17,449 nt of DNA. Source: Rhodococcus sp. (in: high G+C Gram-positive bacteria). Its GTDB lineage: Bacteria > Actinomycetota > Actinomycetes > Mycobacteriales > Mycobacteriaceae. Location of the stretch: NCBI GenBank assembly GCA_012515885.1, contig JAAYXN010000221.1, forward strand, positions 1-17,449. Direction: 5' to 3'. Under the pieces are notes generated by a model. That model saw only the letters and a program-made list of their open reading frames with translations. It had not been told where the DNA came from and ran no database searches. Shown here in pieces: positions 1 to 6,576 of this stretch (the first letter of the stretch is position 1; each line of letters opens with the position of its first letter). Position numbers and translations under genes: made by a program.

Positions 1-2
1 CG

Positions 3-560
3 GCAATTGATGACGGCATCGACGGCTACCGCTGGCTGCTCGAACAGGGATATTCACCCAATCAGATTGTGATGATGGGCGACTCAGCTGGCGGATTCCT
101 CACATTCATGGTGGCGATGGCAGCTGCCACGCAGGGCTTACCCCAACCTGCGGGCATCACTGCGCTCTCTCCCCTCACGAACCTGGACCCAGCAGGCAAG
201 CTAGCCCACGAAAACGCCGACCTCTGTGCCGTTTTTCCGCGTCGCGCTGTCGCAGCACTCACCGACGTGATCGCCCGCGTTGATTCGCGTGTGGGCGGTG
301 CGCCCTGCCCATCCCCTGTCGATGGCGACGTCTCCGTCCTCCCGCCTACGCTGATTCAAACAGGATCAGAAGAAATGACATACGTCGACGCGGAATTGAT
401 GGCGCAGCGGCTCGCGGCCTCCGGCGTCGACTGTCGACTCCAAATCTGGGAACGACAGGTACACGTCTTCCAAGCCGCCGCCGGCATCGTCCCCGAGGGC
501 AGTGCTGCGATCCGTGAAATCGGCCGCTTCGTACGAGCCGCCACCAAGCCTGCGGCGTAA
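3..560 (+). CDS. HSL-family alpha/beta hydrolase (esterase), 3' part
   Basis: This is the C-terminal 185 residues of a hydrolase cut by the window edge; the frame is open from position 3 to the TAA at 558-560. The nucleophile-elbow motif GDSAGG lies at fragment residues 26-31, with the putative catalytic Ser at 28. This form is typical of the hormone-sensitive-lipase (bacterial family IV) esterases, which hydrolyse short- to medium-chain acyl esters. The His end of the triad is seen in QVHVFQ near the C-terminus, a form common in actinobacterial Lip-type esterases. The oxyanion HGGG motif would lie upstream of the window. The segment where the catalytic acid is expected reads TGSEEMTYVD, so a Glu may replace the usual Asp. 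It ends about 150 bp before the next gene and shows no clear link to the secretion-like genes that follow. The family call is firm; the substrate is unknown. Confidence 0.85.
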   Translation, partial: AIDDGIDGYRWLLEQGYSPNQIVMMGDSAGGFLTFMVAMAAATQGLPQPAGITALSPLTNLDPAGKLAHENADLCAVFPRRAVAALTDVIARVDSRVGGAPCPSPVDGDVSVLPPTLIQTGSEEMTYVDAELMAQRLAASGVDCRLQIWERQVHVFQAAAGIVPEGSAAIREIGRFVRAATKPAA

Positions 561-713
561 ACCGCTCGTCTCCTCCCGCGTTACTTAATGTGACGTTGTC
601 AACGCTGCCTCGCTTCGCGCGTAACAAACCCTTACAGTGGACCCGGCTAACTGGGGGTGTGGCCGTGGGCCAGCAGCGAGATACGCGGATGCGACACGAA
701 ACGACGGGTAGCG

Positions 714-1235
714 ATGAAAGACAAGACGGTACTAACGGGCGCAGCTGCACTGGCCACCTTGTTCATCACTTCCGGATTGGCATTCGGCGCGGGCGGCGGC
801 GCATTCGGTAGCACTCACACCTACGTTCAGGCACACCCACTGACTTCGCCCAGATCGCAATACACAGAGGTTTACCTCGCCCAGCCGGCCAACAACCCGG
901 TCTACATTCCTCCAACTCCTACGTGGCAGATCGCACCGTTGACGACGCAGCGGCCGCGACCGACTTTCACTGTTGTTGAGGTCACGGACGAACCAGAGGC
1001 AACTGAGACAACGCAGCCCGGCGCACCAACCATCACCATCCCGCCGACGGCACCGGCGCCCGCGCTACCGGCTCCGCCAGCTCCCACACCTGCCCCGGAA
1101 TATCCCGCGTTGCCCAACCCGGTTGATACCACTCCCGGCGATATTGATCTCGCAGCCCCGCCTTCAGATTCTGAGGTGATCGAAACGCTGCGCCCCGTCA
1201 TCACCATTCCCCCAGTAACTACCCGTCCCCAGTAG
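714..1235 (+). CDS. Secreted or membrane-anchored Pro/Thr-rich protein
   Basis: This 173-residue protein has a short basic N-terminus (MKDK), a hydrophobic stretch at about residues 5-27, and a small-residue run (AFGAGGGAFG) that could hold a signal-peptidase site or act as a transmembrane anchor. The remainder is low-complexity and rich in Pro, Thr and Ala. A near-repeat, PTITIPP and PVITIPP, lies in the second half and at the C-terminus. No Cys lipobox is seen. I chose the ATG at 714 because the signal-like sequence begins there; an in-frame GTG at 657 would add a charged extension in front of the hydrophobic segment, which is unlikely. No enzymatic domain is recognisable. It precedes a PPE/WXG-like gene and an EspG-like gene on the same strand, so a role at the cell surface alongside type VII secretion is possible but is inferred only from position. 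Confidence 0.65.
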   Translation: MKDKTVLTGAAALATLFITSGLAFGAGGGAFGSTHTYVQAHPLTSPRSQYTEVYLAQPANNPVYIPPTPTWQIAPLTTQRPRPTFTVVEVTDEPEATETTQPGAPTITIPPTAPAPALPAPPAPTPAPEYPALPNPVDTTPGDIDLAAPPSDSEVIETLRPVITIPPVTTRPQ

Positions 1236-1334
1236 TCCCCGTCGCCGACTGTCGGGGCTCGCCGGTATGGTGTGAGCAACAAGCCGGATTGGGGGGATCC
1301 ATTCCGGGCCCACGACGTCCGTATGGAGGCAACG

Positions 1335-2309
1335 GTGACTAATCCATCATCAGCTGGTATCCCATCAGGTAGCGAGAACTTTCAGTCCGCGCGTTGGGAT
1401 CACGCCGCGATCGCGTCAGCTCTTCACGGGCTCAATCCCACCGAGGCCGAGCGCGTGGCTACTGTCTGGCGCACTCTCGGTGAGCGCTACGAGAACGCCA
1501 TGACAACGTTTGCCGCCGCTATCGACTCCGCGGGCACGTCGGGGTGGTCTGGGTCCGCTGGCGACGCGGTCCGTTCTTCGGTCACCCATCACGTCCACGA
1601 ATCACTGGATGCGGGCAGCGGTTTGGGAGCAATGGCCAACACTGTCTCTGACGTCGCTAGTTCTTTGGACACCGCGCGTAACTCTGTCGAGGAGCCCCAG
1701 CCCGTTCCTGATGATTGGCGATCGGTGTTGCCGTGGAACTGGACTCGGGGCGAAGATGCTGCCGCGGCCGAACAGTCGGCACGCGCCACCATGGAGCTGC
1801 TGTTTGGGCCAGCGATCGACGAGGCCGCACACACCTCGGTCTCGTTTCCTGTCCCCGAGTCCGCGTATCTCAATGGCGCCGACCCGGTCGGTACCGGATC
1901 ACCAGAGGTCCTCACTGAGCAAGACCTCATTGGCCCTGATGGGCCGCGATCTATCCCGTCCGCGTCCCCCACTCCGGACCAGGTCACCGCACCTGACTCG
2001 GGCCGTTCGACGCCCGCGCTACCTGACCGCGCCAGCGATTCCGCTGCGTACGGCACCGCGCTGGCGACCGGCGCGCTCGCTGGCGCACTGGGCGGCGGCG
2101 TCGCCCAGTACGCGGGACGCGTTGTTGCCGAGCATCATGCTCAAGCTGCGGAACGCGCTGAGCAGGAAGCCGCCGAGGCACTGGTGTTCATTGAAAGCGA
2201 CGACGACGAAGACTTCGAAGAGTCCGATTCGGTGTTGGAGACACTAGATACAGACAGTCCGCTGGTCGGCGACATGCCGCGCGTTGCACCTGCTGTTATC
2301 GGCGAGTAG
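1335..2309 (+). CDS. PPE/WXG100-like type VII secretion substrate
   Basis: This 324-residue protein has an N-terminal alpha-helical domain (about residues 22-120) with a helix-turn-helix marked by W71-S-G (context SGWSGSAGDAVR), the hallmark of WXG100/PPE-type proteins secreted by ESX systems. A Pro/Ser/Thr-rich linker follows (about 170-235), then a glycine-zipper hydrophobic segment (about 241-262, ALAGALGGGVAQYAG) and a strongly acidic tail (about 287-307). I chose the GTG at 1335 because GGAGG at 1325-1329 sits 5 nt upstream. A GTG at 1272 would add 21 residues without a clear ribosome binding site. The stop is 3 nt before the EspG-like gene, which implies co-translation and fits the known dependence of PPE proteins on EspG chaperones. 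No partner PE gene is visible. The assignment is by motif and context; the effector function of the C-terminal half is unknown. Confidence 0.7.
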   Translation: MTNPSSAGIPSGSENFQSARWDHAAIASALHGLNPTEAERVATVWRTLGERYENAMTTFAAAIDSAGTSGWSGSAGDAVRSSVTHHVHESLDAGSGLGAMANTVSDVASSLDTARNSVEEPQPVPDDWRSVLPWNWTRGEDAAAAEQSARATMELLFGPAIDEAAHTSVSFPVPESAYLNGADPVGTGSPEVLTEQDLIGPDGPRSIPSASPTPDQVTAPDSGRSTPALPDRASDSAAYGTALATGALAGALGGGVAQYAGRVVAEHHAQAAERAEQEAAEALVFIESDDDEDFEESDSVLETLDTDSPLVGDMPRVAPAVIGE

Positions 2310-2312
2310 TCG

Positions 2313-3074
2313 ATGGGTGGTTATTGGGGCCTGACGGCTACGCAGTTTGCAGCACTGTGGCGCGGCACTGGCCAAGATCGGCTGCCTTATCCTTTCCGCA
2401 TTGTCAGCCAGGCTGCCACCGCTGCGGAACACGAGTCCATCCAGCGCGCTGAGCGTGACCGGTTCGCTGACCCCGAGTTTGATGTGTTGCAGGCGGCGCT
2501 ACTGATCCTCGCTGAACCAGAATTGCGCATCGAGATATCTGGACATCTGGTCGCTGAGGATTCTGGTCGGCAACGCGGTACGCGCGTCCCGCTCCGCATG
2601 ATGGGGGCCGTACAACGCGGGTATGGGCTTGTGGCCGTGCAGCATCCAGATGTTGATGGGCATTCCGGCAACATCGTGATGCGCGGGTGCGAGCCGTATG
2701 ACATTCCACGTCAGCTCATTGCGCAACTGCCAGATGTCGACGCCGGGCGTGCGCGACCCGTAACCATCAGGCGCAACTCGTCCCAATTGCCCGCCACTAT
2801 TGATCCGGCTATTGCACAGTCGCGCAGAGATTTTGAGGGGGTCCTCAATCGCGTAGAGAGCAGTCAGGGTGTGGTGACTGTGCATCGTGGTTCGCGACTT
2901 GATAGCCACCGTGTTGGTGGGGTCGCGTGGCGGGACATCATCGGCGACGGTCGATACCTCATTTTTGGCGATTCCGAGCTCTCTCAAGTCACTGTCCAAC
3001 CTGGCAGTTCCTGGGATCTGCTCGCCAACGTCACTTCAACTGTCGGGCCGCTAGCTGCTGGCCAGGCTCGCTAA
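2313..3074 (+). CDS. EspG-like ESX secretion-associated chaperone
   Basis: This 253-residue cytosolic protein opens with WGLTATQFAALW and continues LPYPF, a pattern typical of the EspG family (often annotated 'ESX secretion-associated protein EspG'). In mycobacteria EspG proteins bind the tip of PPE proteins and keep PE-PPE substrates soluble until the ESX machinery takes them. The length is slightly below the usual 270-300 residues. Segments resembling the family's central beta-sheet follow (LRIEISGHLVA, GYGLVAVQHP). The ATG lies 3 nt after the stop of the PPE/WXG-like gene; no strong independent ribosome binding site is visible, so translational coupling is likely. The pairing supports a specific substrate/chaperone couple. 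The family call comes from motif memory rather than a search. Confidence 0.7.
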   Translation: MGGYWGLTATQFAALWRGTGQDRLPYPFRIVSQAATAAEHESIQRAERDRFADPEFDVLQAALLILAEPELRIEISGHLVAEDSGRQRGTRVPLRMMGAVQRGYGLVAVQHPDVDGHSGNIVMRGCEPYDIPRQLIAQLPDVDAGRARPVTIRRNSSQLPATIDPAIAQSRRDFEGVLNRVESSQGVVTVHRGSRLDSHRVGGVAWRDIIGDGRYLIFGDSELSQVTVQPGSSWDLLANVTSTVGPLAAGQAR

Positions 3075-3111
3075 CTACCCGTCGGACGCTCACCCTTTTC
3101 TCAGCCAGGCA

Positions 3112-3138
3112 CGCTACGGTTCTGACCACTGCGTAGCG
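3112..3138. promoter_or_regulatory. 7-bp inverted repeat over a possible -10 box
   Basis: CGCTACG at 3112-3118 and CGTAGCG at 3132-3138 are perfect inverted arms with a 13-nt spacer, giving 20 nt centre to centre, or about two helical turns. The left arm overlaps TACGGT (3115-3120), a TANNNT-type -10 candidate for the chaperone-like gene that starts at 3185. No good -35 box is seen. It could be an operator or an mRNA hairpin between the EspG-like gene and the next gene. Confidence 0.3.
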
Positions 3139-3184
3139 CGCTGATGGCACAGGACGAGCGAAGAACTGAGAGATTGGGGGGTCG

Positions 3185-4549
3185 ATGAGTTTCGGCCAGA
3201 ACACGCCTAACGTTCCAGGATTAGATCTTGACCGGACGATCACCATCGCCTGGGCGGCTTTTGAGCGGCGACTCACCGACCACATCGCGGCAATGCGGGA
3301 CGGCGATGTTTTGCGTCTCGAACGTGAGTCAGCTCAGCGGTCTCCCGCCCCGTTTGTGATGCCGTGCATCCAGTTCGGGGTGTGGGATGGCGGCATCGTT
3401 CGCTGTGAGGTGACTTCCAATGACCACCTAGAGCCGATCCACGCGCTCACCCCTGAGAACGAGCAGTATCTGGCCCAGTTGGGATGGAATCGTCCGACGC
3501 ATCGCGTTGGCGAGGAATCACCGGGCAATAGCTCGGCTGGTTCGTCGGCGTTCTACGTTGATCGACACCGTTCGTGGGCGGCAACTCTCGCCGCTATGTC
3601 TGTCAATGTGTTCCGGCGGGTTTGGAGTATCACCCATCCGTCGTTCCTGAGCAGTCAAAGCTCAGGGACCGCTTTTCCCACCCCGGGTGCGGATATGCTT
3701 CCCTCCCTTGACCCGTTTCAGGCCATCGTGCCCACCGATAGAGACCATCTCGTCGCGTTGGTTTCGCAGACTCTGGCTCCCACTCTCGGCGGTGTACCTG
3801 AGCATGATGCTAACGGGGATCTTCTCGTCCGAGTGGCGTCGGCACTGCTGTATGTCAGTCCGTTGGCAGGCACCACTGATATTCAGGTGGTTGCGCTACT
3901 CGTCGATAAAGTCAGCAACCACGCTGCGACGGAAACGGTTCTCGCACAGTTGAATCGTCGCTGGCCGCGGCTAAAGTTCCTTCTCGTTGACAACCGGCTT
4001 ATGGCAACGGTCCTGGTCCCAGGAATGCCTTTCGTTCCGCTTCACCTCAGCGAGATGGTGGAAACGATGACGCAGGCGCTACGCGCAACCGATGGTTCGC
4101 TGGCTGCTCAGCTTGGCGGAGTCCCCTATTACCTGCCGTCTGTACAAGACAATCTGGGAGCCCGGCTACACCTCCAGGACCTGCCCACCGAGCTGGTGGA
4201 ACTCTTTCGCCTGGCAACCGAGAACAACGTAAGCGTCGAGTCCATGGGTGCGGTGATCCCGCCTAGCTTGCGTGATGAGCGCGAGCGGGTTGTGCAGATT
4301 GTGCGGATCGGCGAACAGTGGGTAGCGCAGCAGCGACGCGATGCCACTGAAGCCAGCGCCCGCGGCGACGAAGCAGGTGCTGAAGCCCTTGATGCCCTCG
4401 GGGATTCGTGGGCCTCCATCATCGGGCTGTTCCTCAGCCAGGTACAACCAAACGCGGCCACCCCTAGCCACGAGACCGCAGCTGACGGGCAGTTGGGGCT
4501 GTTCAGCAACCCAGGTCAGTCTGCCGACCCCCATGGTGAGCATCGGTAG
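3185..4549 (+). CDS. TY-Chap-like (type III secretion/YbjN-type) chaperone, putative
   Basis: This 454-residue protein has no signal peptide or membrane segment. Three regions are visible. Residues about 20-105 (WAAFERRLTDHIAAM, VMPCIQFGV, LGWNRP) form an alpha/beta domain. Residues about 185-300 (LVALVSQTLAPTL, ALLYVSPL, VALLVDKVSN, FLLVDNRLMATVLVPGMPF) have the strand/helix rhythm of YbjN/type III secretion chaperone folds. Residues about 320-440 form a charged helical C-terminal region. This architecture recalls the actinobacterial 'TY-Chap' N-terminal, central and C-terminal families, thought to be peptide-binding chaperones associated with secretion. The ATG follows a G-rich ribosome binding site (GGGGGG at about 3175-3180). 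The gene lies 110 bp after the EspG-like gene on the same strand, which fits a second chaperone for the same substrate locus. The domain assignment is from pattern recognition, so confidence is moderate; the gene itself is clear. Confidence 0.6.
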   Translation: MSFGQNTPNVPGLDLDRTITIAWAAFERRLTDHIAAMRDGDVLRLERESAQRSPAPFVMPCIQFGVWDGGIVRCEVTSNDHLEPIHALTPENEQYLAQLGWNRPTHRVGEESPGNSSAGSSAFYVDRHRSWAATLAAMSVNVFRRVWSITHPSFLSSQSSGTAFPTPGADMLPSLDPFQAIVPTDRDHLVALVSQTLAPTLGGVPEHDANGDLLVRVASALLYVSPLAGTTDIQVVALLVDKVSNHAATETVLAQLNRRWPRLKFLLVDNRLMATVLVPGMPFVPLHLSEMVETMTQALRATDGSLAAQLGGVPYYLPSVQDNLGARLHLQDLPTELVELFRLATENNVSVESMGAVIPPSLRDERERVVQIVRIGEQWVAQQRRDATEASARGDEAGAEALDALGDSWASIIGLFLSQVQPNAATPSHETAADGQLGLFSNPGQSADPHGEHR

Positions 4550-4608
4550 TTGCATTCAACAAACGCGGCACACGGCGCGGCAGTATGCCGGTGGCGGCAG
4601 GACTGACG

Positions 4609-4637
4609 CTTTCACCATCGCCGATATCGGCTAGGTT
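4609..4637 (+). promoter_or_regulatory. Probable leaderless promoter of ribH with a palindromic operator
   Basis: A -10 box TAGGTT lies at 4632-4637, exactly 6 nt before the A of the ribH ATG at 4644. Transcription would therefore start at or next to the start codon, giving a leaderless mRNA, which is common in actinobacteria. No ribosome binding site is seen upstream of the ATG, in agreement. Directly against the -10 lies the perfect 12-bp palindrome GCCGATATCGGC (4620-4631), positioned where a repressor would block RNA polymerase. The -35 candidate CTTTCA (4609-4614) is weak. Confidence 0.45.
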
Positions 4638-4643
4638 GGTGAC

Positions 4644-5102
4644 ATGAGTTCATCGTCGCCGCGTCGTGTCGCGTTTATCCAGGCAACCTGGCACCGGAAC
4701 ATCGTTGACCAGGCGAAGGCAGGATTCACCGACGAGCTAGTGTCGCTCGGCTATCCCGCAGATTCGCTGGACTACTTCGAGGTTCCTGGCGCTTTCGAAA
4801 TTCCGTTGCATGCGCGGCGTCTCGCACTGACGGGTCGCTACGACGGCATCGTTGCTGCCGGGCTGGTCGTCGATGGTGGCATCTACCGCCATGATTTTGT
4901 GGCCTCCGCAGTCATTGATGGGCTTATGCGGGTGCAGCTCGATACTGATGTCCCTGTGTTCTCAGTGGTGTTGACTCCCCACCACTTCCACGAGCATGAC
5001 GAACACGTCGGTTACTTCACGGAGCATTTCGTGAAGAAGGGCGCTGAGGCTGCGCGGGCATACGACGCGACACTGGCGTCTCTGCGTAACCTGCCGCAGT
5101 AA
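4644..5102 (+). CDS. ribH: 6,7-dimethyl-8-ribityllumazine synthase, type II (RibH2-like)
   Basis: This complete 152-residue enzyme condenses 5-amino-6-ribitylamino-uracil with 3,4-dihydroxy-2-butanone 4-phosphate, the penultimate step of riboflavin synthesis. Diagnostic segments are AFIQATWHRNIVDQA (residues 10-24, with Trp16 in the substrate-stacking position), VPGAFEIP (47-54), and GGIYRHDFVA (78-87, with His83 as the likely catalytic base). The TPHHFHEHDEH segment (111-121) and the WH and IYRHDF forms match the RibH2/type II lumazine synthases known from Brucella and Mesorhizobium, which form decamers, rather than the usual RibH1. No other rib gene lies nearby. A leaderless promoter with a palindrome precedes it, and a stem-loop follows the stop codon. 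It may be a second, separately regulated copy or may serve a light- or stress-linked role; only the whole genome would tell. Confidence 0.93.
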   Translation: MSSSSPRRVAFIQATWHRNIVDQAKAGFTDELVSLGYPADSLDYFEVPGAFEIPLHARRLALTGRYDGIVAAGLVVDGGIYRHDFVASAVIDGLMRVQLDTDVPVFSVVLTPHHFHEHDEHVGYFTEHFVKKGAEAARAYDATLASLRNLPQ

Positions 5103-5105
5103 AGC

Positions 5106-5125
5106 CAGTCTCCTAGCGGAGACTG
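5106..5125. terminator. Bidirectional stem-loop between convergent genes
   Basis: CAGTCTCC (5106-5113) and GGAGACTG (5118-5125) form a perfect 8-bp stem with the tetraloop TAGC. It begins 3 nt after the ribH stop codon and contains the last codons and the TAG stop of the opposing minus-strand gene. No T-tract follows on either side, so it is either a non-canonical actinobacterial terminator or a 3'-end stabiliser. Confidence 0.6.
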
Positions 5126-5799
5126 CGCCGCGCTTTGTGATGCTGGTAGGCAAGGATCCAGCACAGCGGAGTCCCCACGACGGCGACCAGCGTGGCAAAG
5201 ACGCGTAGCGCGATCATGTCGCTGCCAAAAGGTGCAACCAGCAAGATTACGGTAAAGATCAGGGCTGCCGGGATCCGCCAATAGGCGCGCACGGCGCCGA
5301 GCACCGTGTTTCCTGCCGCTGCCGCCATTCCGGCGCCTTGACGCGCGGCCGAAACTGGTTCAGGCCTGGCTGGTGCTGCACGAAGGGTCCGCGGTTCACT
5401 TGCGGAAGGTATGGCGCGGGCGCGTACACCTGTTCCTTGAGTGTCGAGGATGCGGCGAGCCGTGGTGTTGACGGGCTCTGCCGTGCCGTCCCGGTCCATT
5501 GCGAACAGAGCGATCCCCACCGAGTCCGCGTACACGAGGGCGTCGTCGCCGTATCCGACGCCGGAGAAAAACAGGAGGTCGCGGAGCCCTGAACCTCGCG
5601 CCTGGTACAGCCCTTCGAGGGTGCTGGCAGCTACGGGGTCCCCGAACCAGCTGACGCCCGCGTATCCACCGGTGGAGTAGACGTCGATTCCGCCGCCACC
5701 TCCACCCGATAGTGCGGTGGCGTTGGTGTAACCCCATTCCTGCATTCGCTGCGCCGCGATTACCCCAGCGTCGGCGTTGGTGCGTACACGCGTTGTCAT
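5113..5799 (-). CDS. Membrane-anchored Mrr-like restriction-endonuclease-fold protein, catalytically degenerate
   Basis: This is a 228-residue protein. Residues about 10-120 resemble the Mrr-type restriction endonuclease fold: AAQRMQEWGY, then GGGIDVYS with Asp39 at the first catalytic position, then AGVSWFG where active members carry (A)(Q/E)VK followed by W/R, then a helix with LYQA and an FSG..YGDDALVYADSVGIALFAMD strand pair. The Gln/Glu and Lys of the (Q/E)xK motif appear as Gly48 and Ser50, so nuclease activity is doubtful. A Pro/Ala/Arg linker (about 130-160) leads to two hydrophobic segments (about 176-191 and 194-217) and a basic tail, placing the N-terminal domain in the cytoplasm if the usual topology holds. 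It starts with ATG at 5799 after GGGGGCC. It could be a sensor or binding module rather than a nuclease. Confidence 0.65.
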   Translation of the reverse strand: MTTRVRTNADAGVIAAQRMQEWGYTNATALSGGGGGGIDVYSTGGYAGVSWFGDPVAASTLEGLYQARGSGLRDLLFFSGVGYGDDALVYADSVGIALFAMDRDGTAEPVNTTARRILDTQGTGVRARAIPSASEPRTLRAAPARPEPVSAARQGAGMAAAAGNTVLGAVRAYWRIPAALIFTVILLVAPFGSDMIALRVFATLVAVVGTPLCWILAYQHHKARRSLR

Positions 5800-6195
5800 T
5801 GCTGGCCCCCTTCGGCTTACTCACCCCGTCATCGGGCAGAACGTTGATACAAAATAACTTTTCTGCAACAACGGTACACAAGACGGTGTTACTGGCGAGT
5901 AAGCAGGGGTGGTTAGCGGACAGTTGCCCGCCTAGCTCAACGTGTTTCGCTGTGCGGGCTGGTGATACGCGGCGGCTTCGATTTCGGCAGCTCTGGACCA
6001 ACTGCGATGCGCGAACCCGGGGTGCGTCCGCCTCCCCAACCGATTTGTTCCCGATAACTGCCGATTAGCGACAAGGAAATCGGGGTGTTTCCGACCGGCT
6101 GTGTTTGCGGGGCGACGTAGATCGCGTCAGCGGGGTCGTCGGGGCGGTCCAGGTTCTCCGGGGTTGCCGAACACGTCTATGCCGATTCCGGTGGG
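5800..6195. other. Long non-coding stretch with a start-less open frame
   Basis: About 400 bp contain no convincing gene. An AT-rich patch at 5847-5872 (minus strand reads TTATTTTGTATCAA) may hold the promoter of the Mrr-like gene. On the minus strand, one frame is open from 6176 to a TGA at 5937-5939 (79 codons) with plausible amino-acid composition (PDDPADAIYV, GNTPISLSLIG), but it is preceded by an in-frame TAG and has no ATG or GTG. A second frame just upstream reads GIGIDVFGNPGE. This may be a decayed gene or chance. Confidence 0.35.
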
Positions 6196-6222
6196 CGTTT
6201 ATCGTGACTTTTCGGCGGGTAC
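6196..6222 (+). promoter_or_regulatory. SigF-type stress promoter upstream of the usfY-like gene
   Basis: CGTTT (6196-6200) and GGGTAC (6217-6222) are separated by 16 nt. This closely matches the mycobacterial SigF pattern GGTTT-N15-17-GGGTA(T/C). Transcription would begin about 30 nt upstream of the strong ribosome binding site (GAGGAGG, 6251-6257) of the next gene. The family of that gene is SigF-associated in mycobacteria, which independently supports the assignment. Confidence 0.6.
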
Positions 6223-6263
6223 TCGGTGAGTGACTGTTTCTCGCAGCCCCGAGGAGGTACGAA

Positions 6264-6557
6264 GTGACTGCTTCAGCCAGTTTTCCGCACCAAGACCGTG
6301 TACGTACGCATCGAAGCCACGTGGGGGAAGCGCTCACCGATACCCGCGGTTGGCCCGGTTACGCGATGATCGGCACCTCGATTGCCGTCCTAGGCCTGTT
6401 CCTTGTTGCCGCAGGCTATGGCTTCGGCGGTTGGGCGGCGATCGCCGGCGGCGTCTTCCTGGGCCTGATGATTGTCGGGGTCACGCTAGTACTACTTGAA
6501 CACCGCCGCGTCATGCGAAATGAAGAGCGTCAAGACCGCGAAGCCGCGGCGAGGTAG
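6264..6557 (+). CDS. UsfY-like small two-TM membrane protein
   Basis: This is a 97-residue protein with a charged N-terminus (about 1-30, including DRVRTHRSHVGEALTD and GWPGYAMIG), two adjacent hydrophobic segments (about 34-54 and 56-77), and a highly charged C-terminus (EHRRVMRNEERQDREAAAR). The RTxRxHxGEA...WPGY opening and the EHRRV tail resemble UsfY, a protein of unknown function encoded next to sigF in mycobacteria. The GTG start at 6264 is fixed by GAGGAGG six nt upstream. A SigF-type promoter precedes it, suggesting expression in stationary phase or under envelope stress. No sigF or anti-sigma gene is in this window, so this would be a stand-alone copy. The family call comes from memory of the pattern; the existence of the gene is firm. 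Confidence 0.6.
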   Translation: MTASASFPHQDRVRTHRSHVGEALTDTRGWPGYAMIGTSIAVLGLFLVAAGYGFGGWAAIAGGVFLGLMIVGVTLVLLEHRRVMRNEERQDREAAAR

Positions 6558-6576
6558 TCACTACACACTCGTTCTC

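Noticed and set aside
594..604. CGTTGTCAACG short palindrome in the gap after the esterase gene
   Set aside because: A 5-1-5 match alone is expected by chance, and it is not placed against a clear promoter.
1236..1262. CCCCG/CGGGG inverted arms after the Pro-rich protein gene
   Set aside because: Only a 5-bp stem with an 11-nt loop and no T-tract; too weak to call a terminator.
1272..1334. Earlier GTG start for the PPE/WXG-like protein
   Set aside because: It lacks a good ribosome binding site, whereas GTG 1335 has GGAGG 5 nt upstream; a TATGGT -10-like box (1265-1270) would place a transcript start within this segment.
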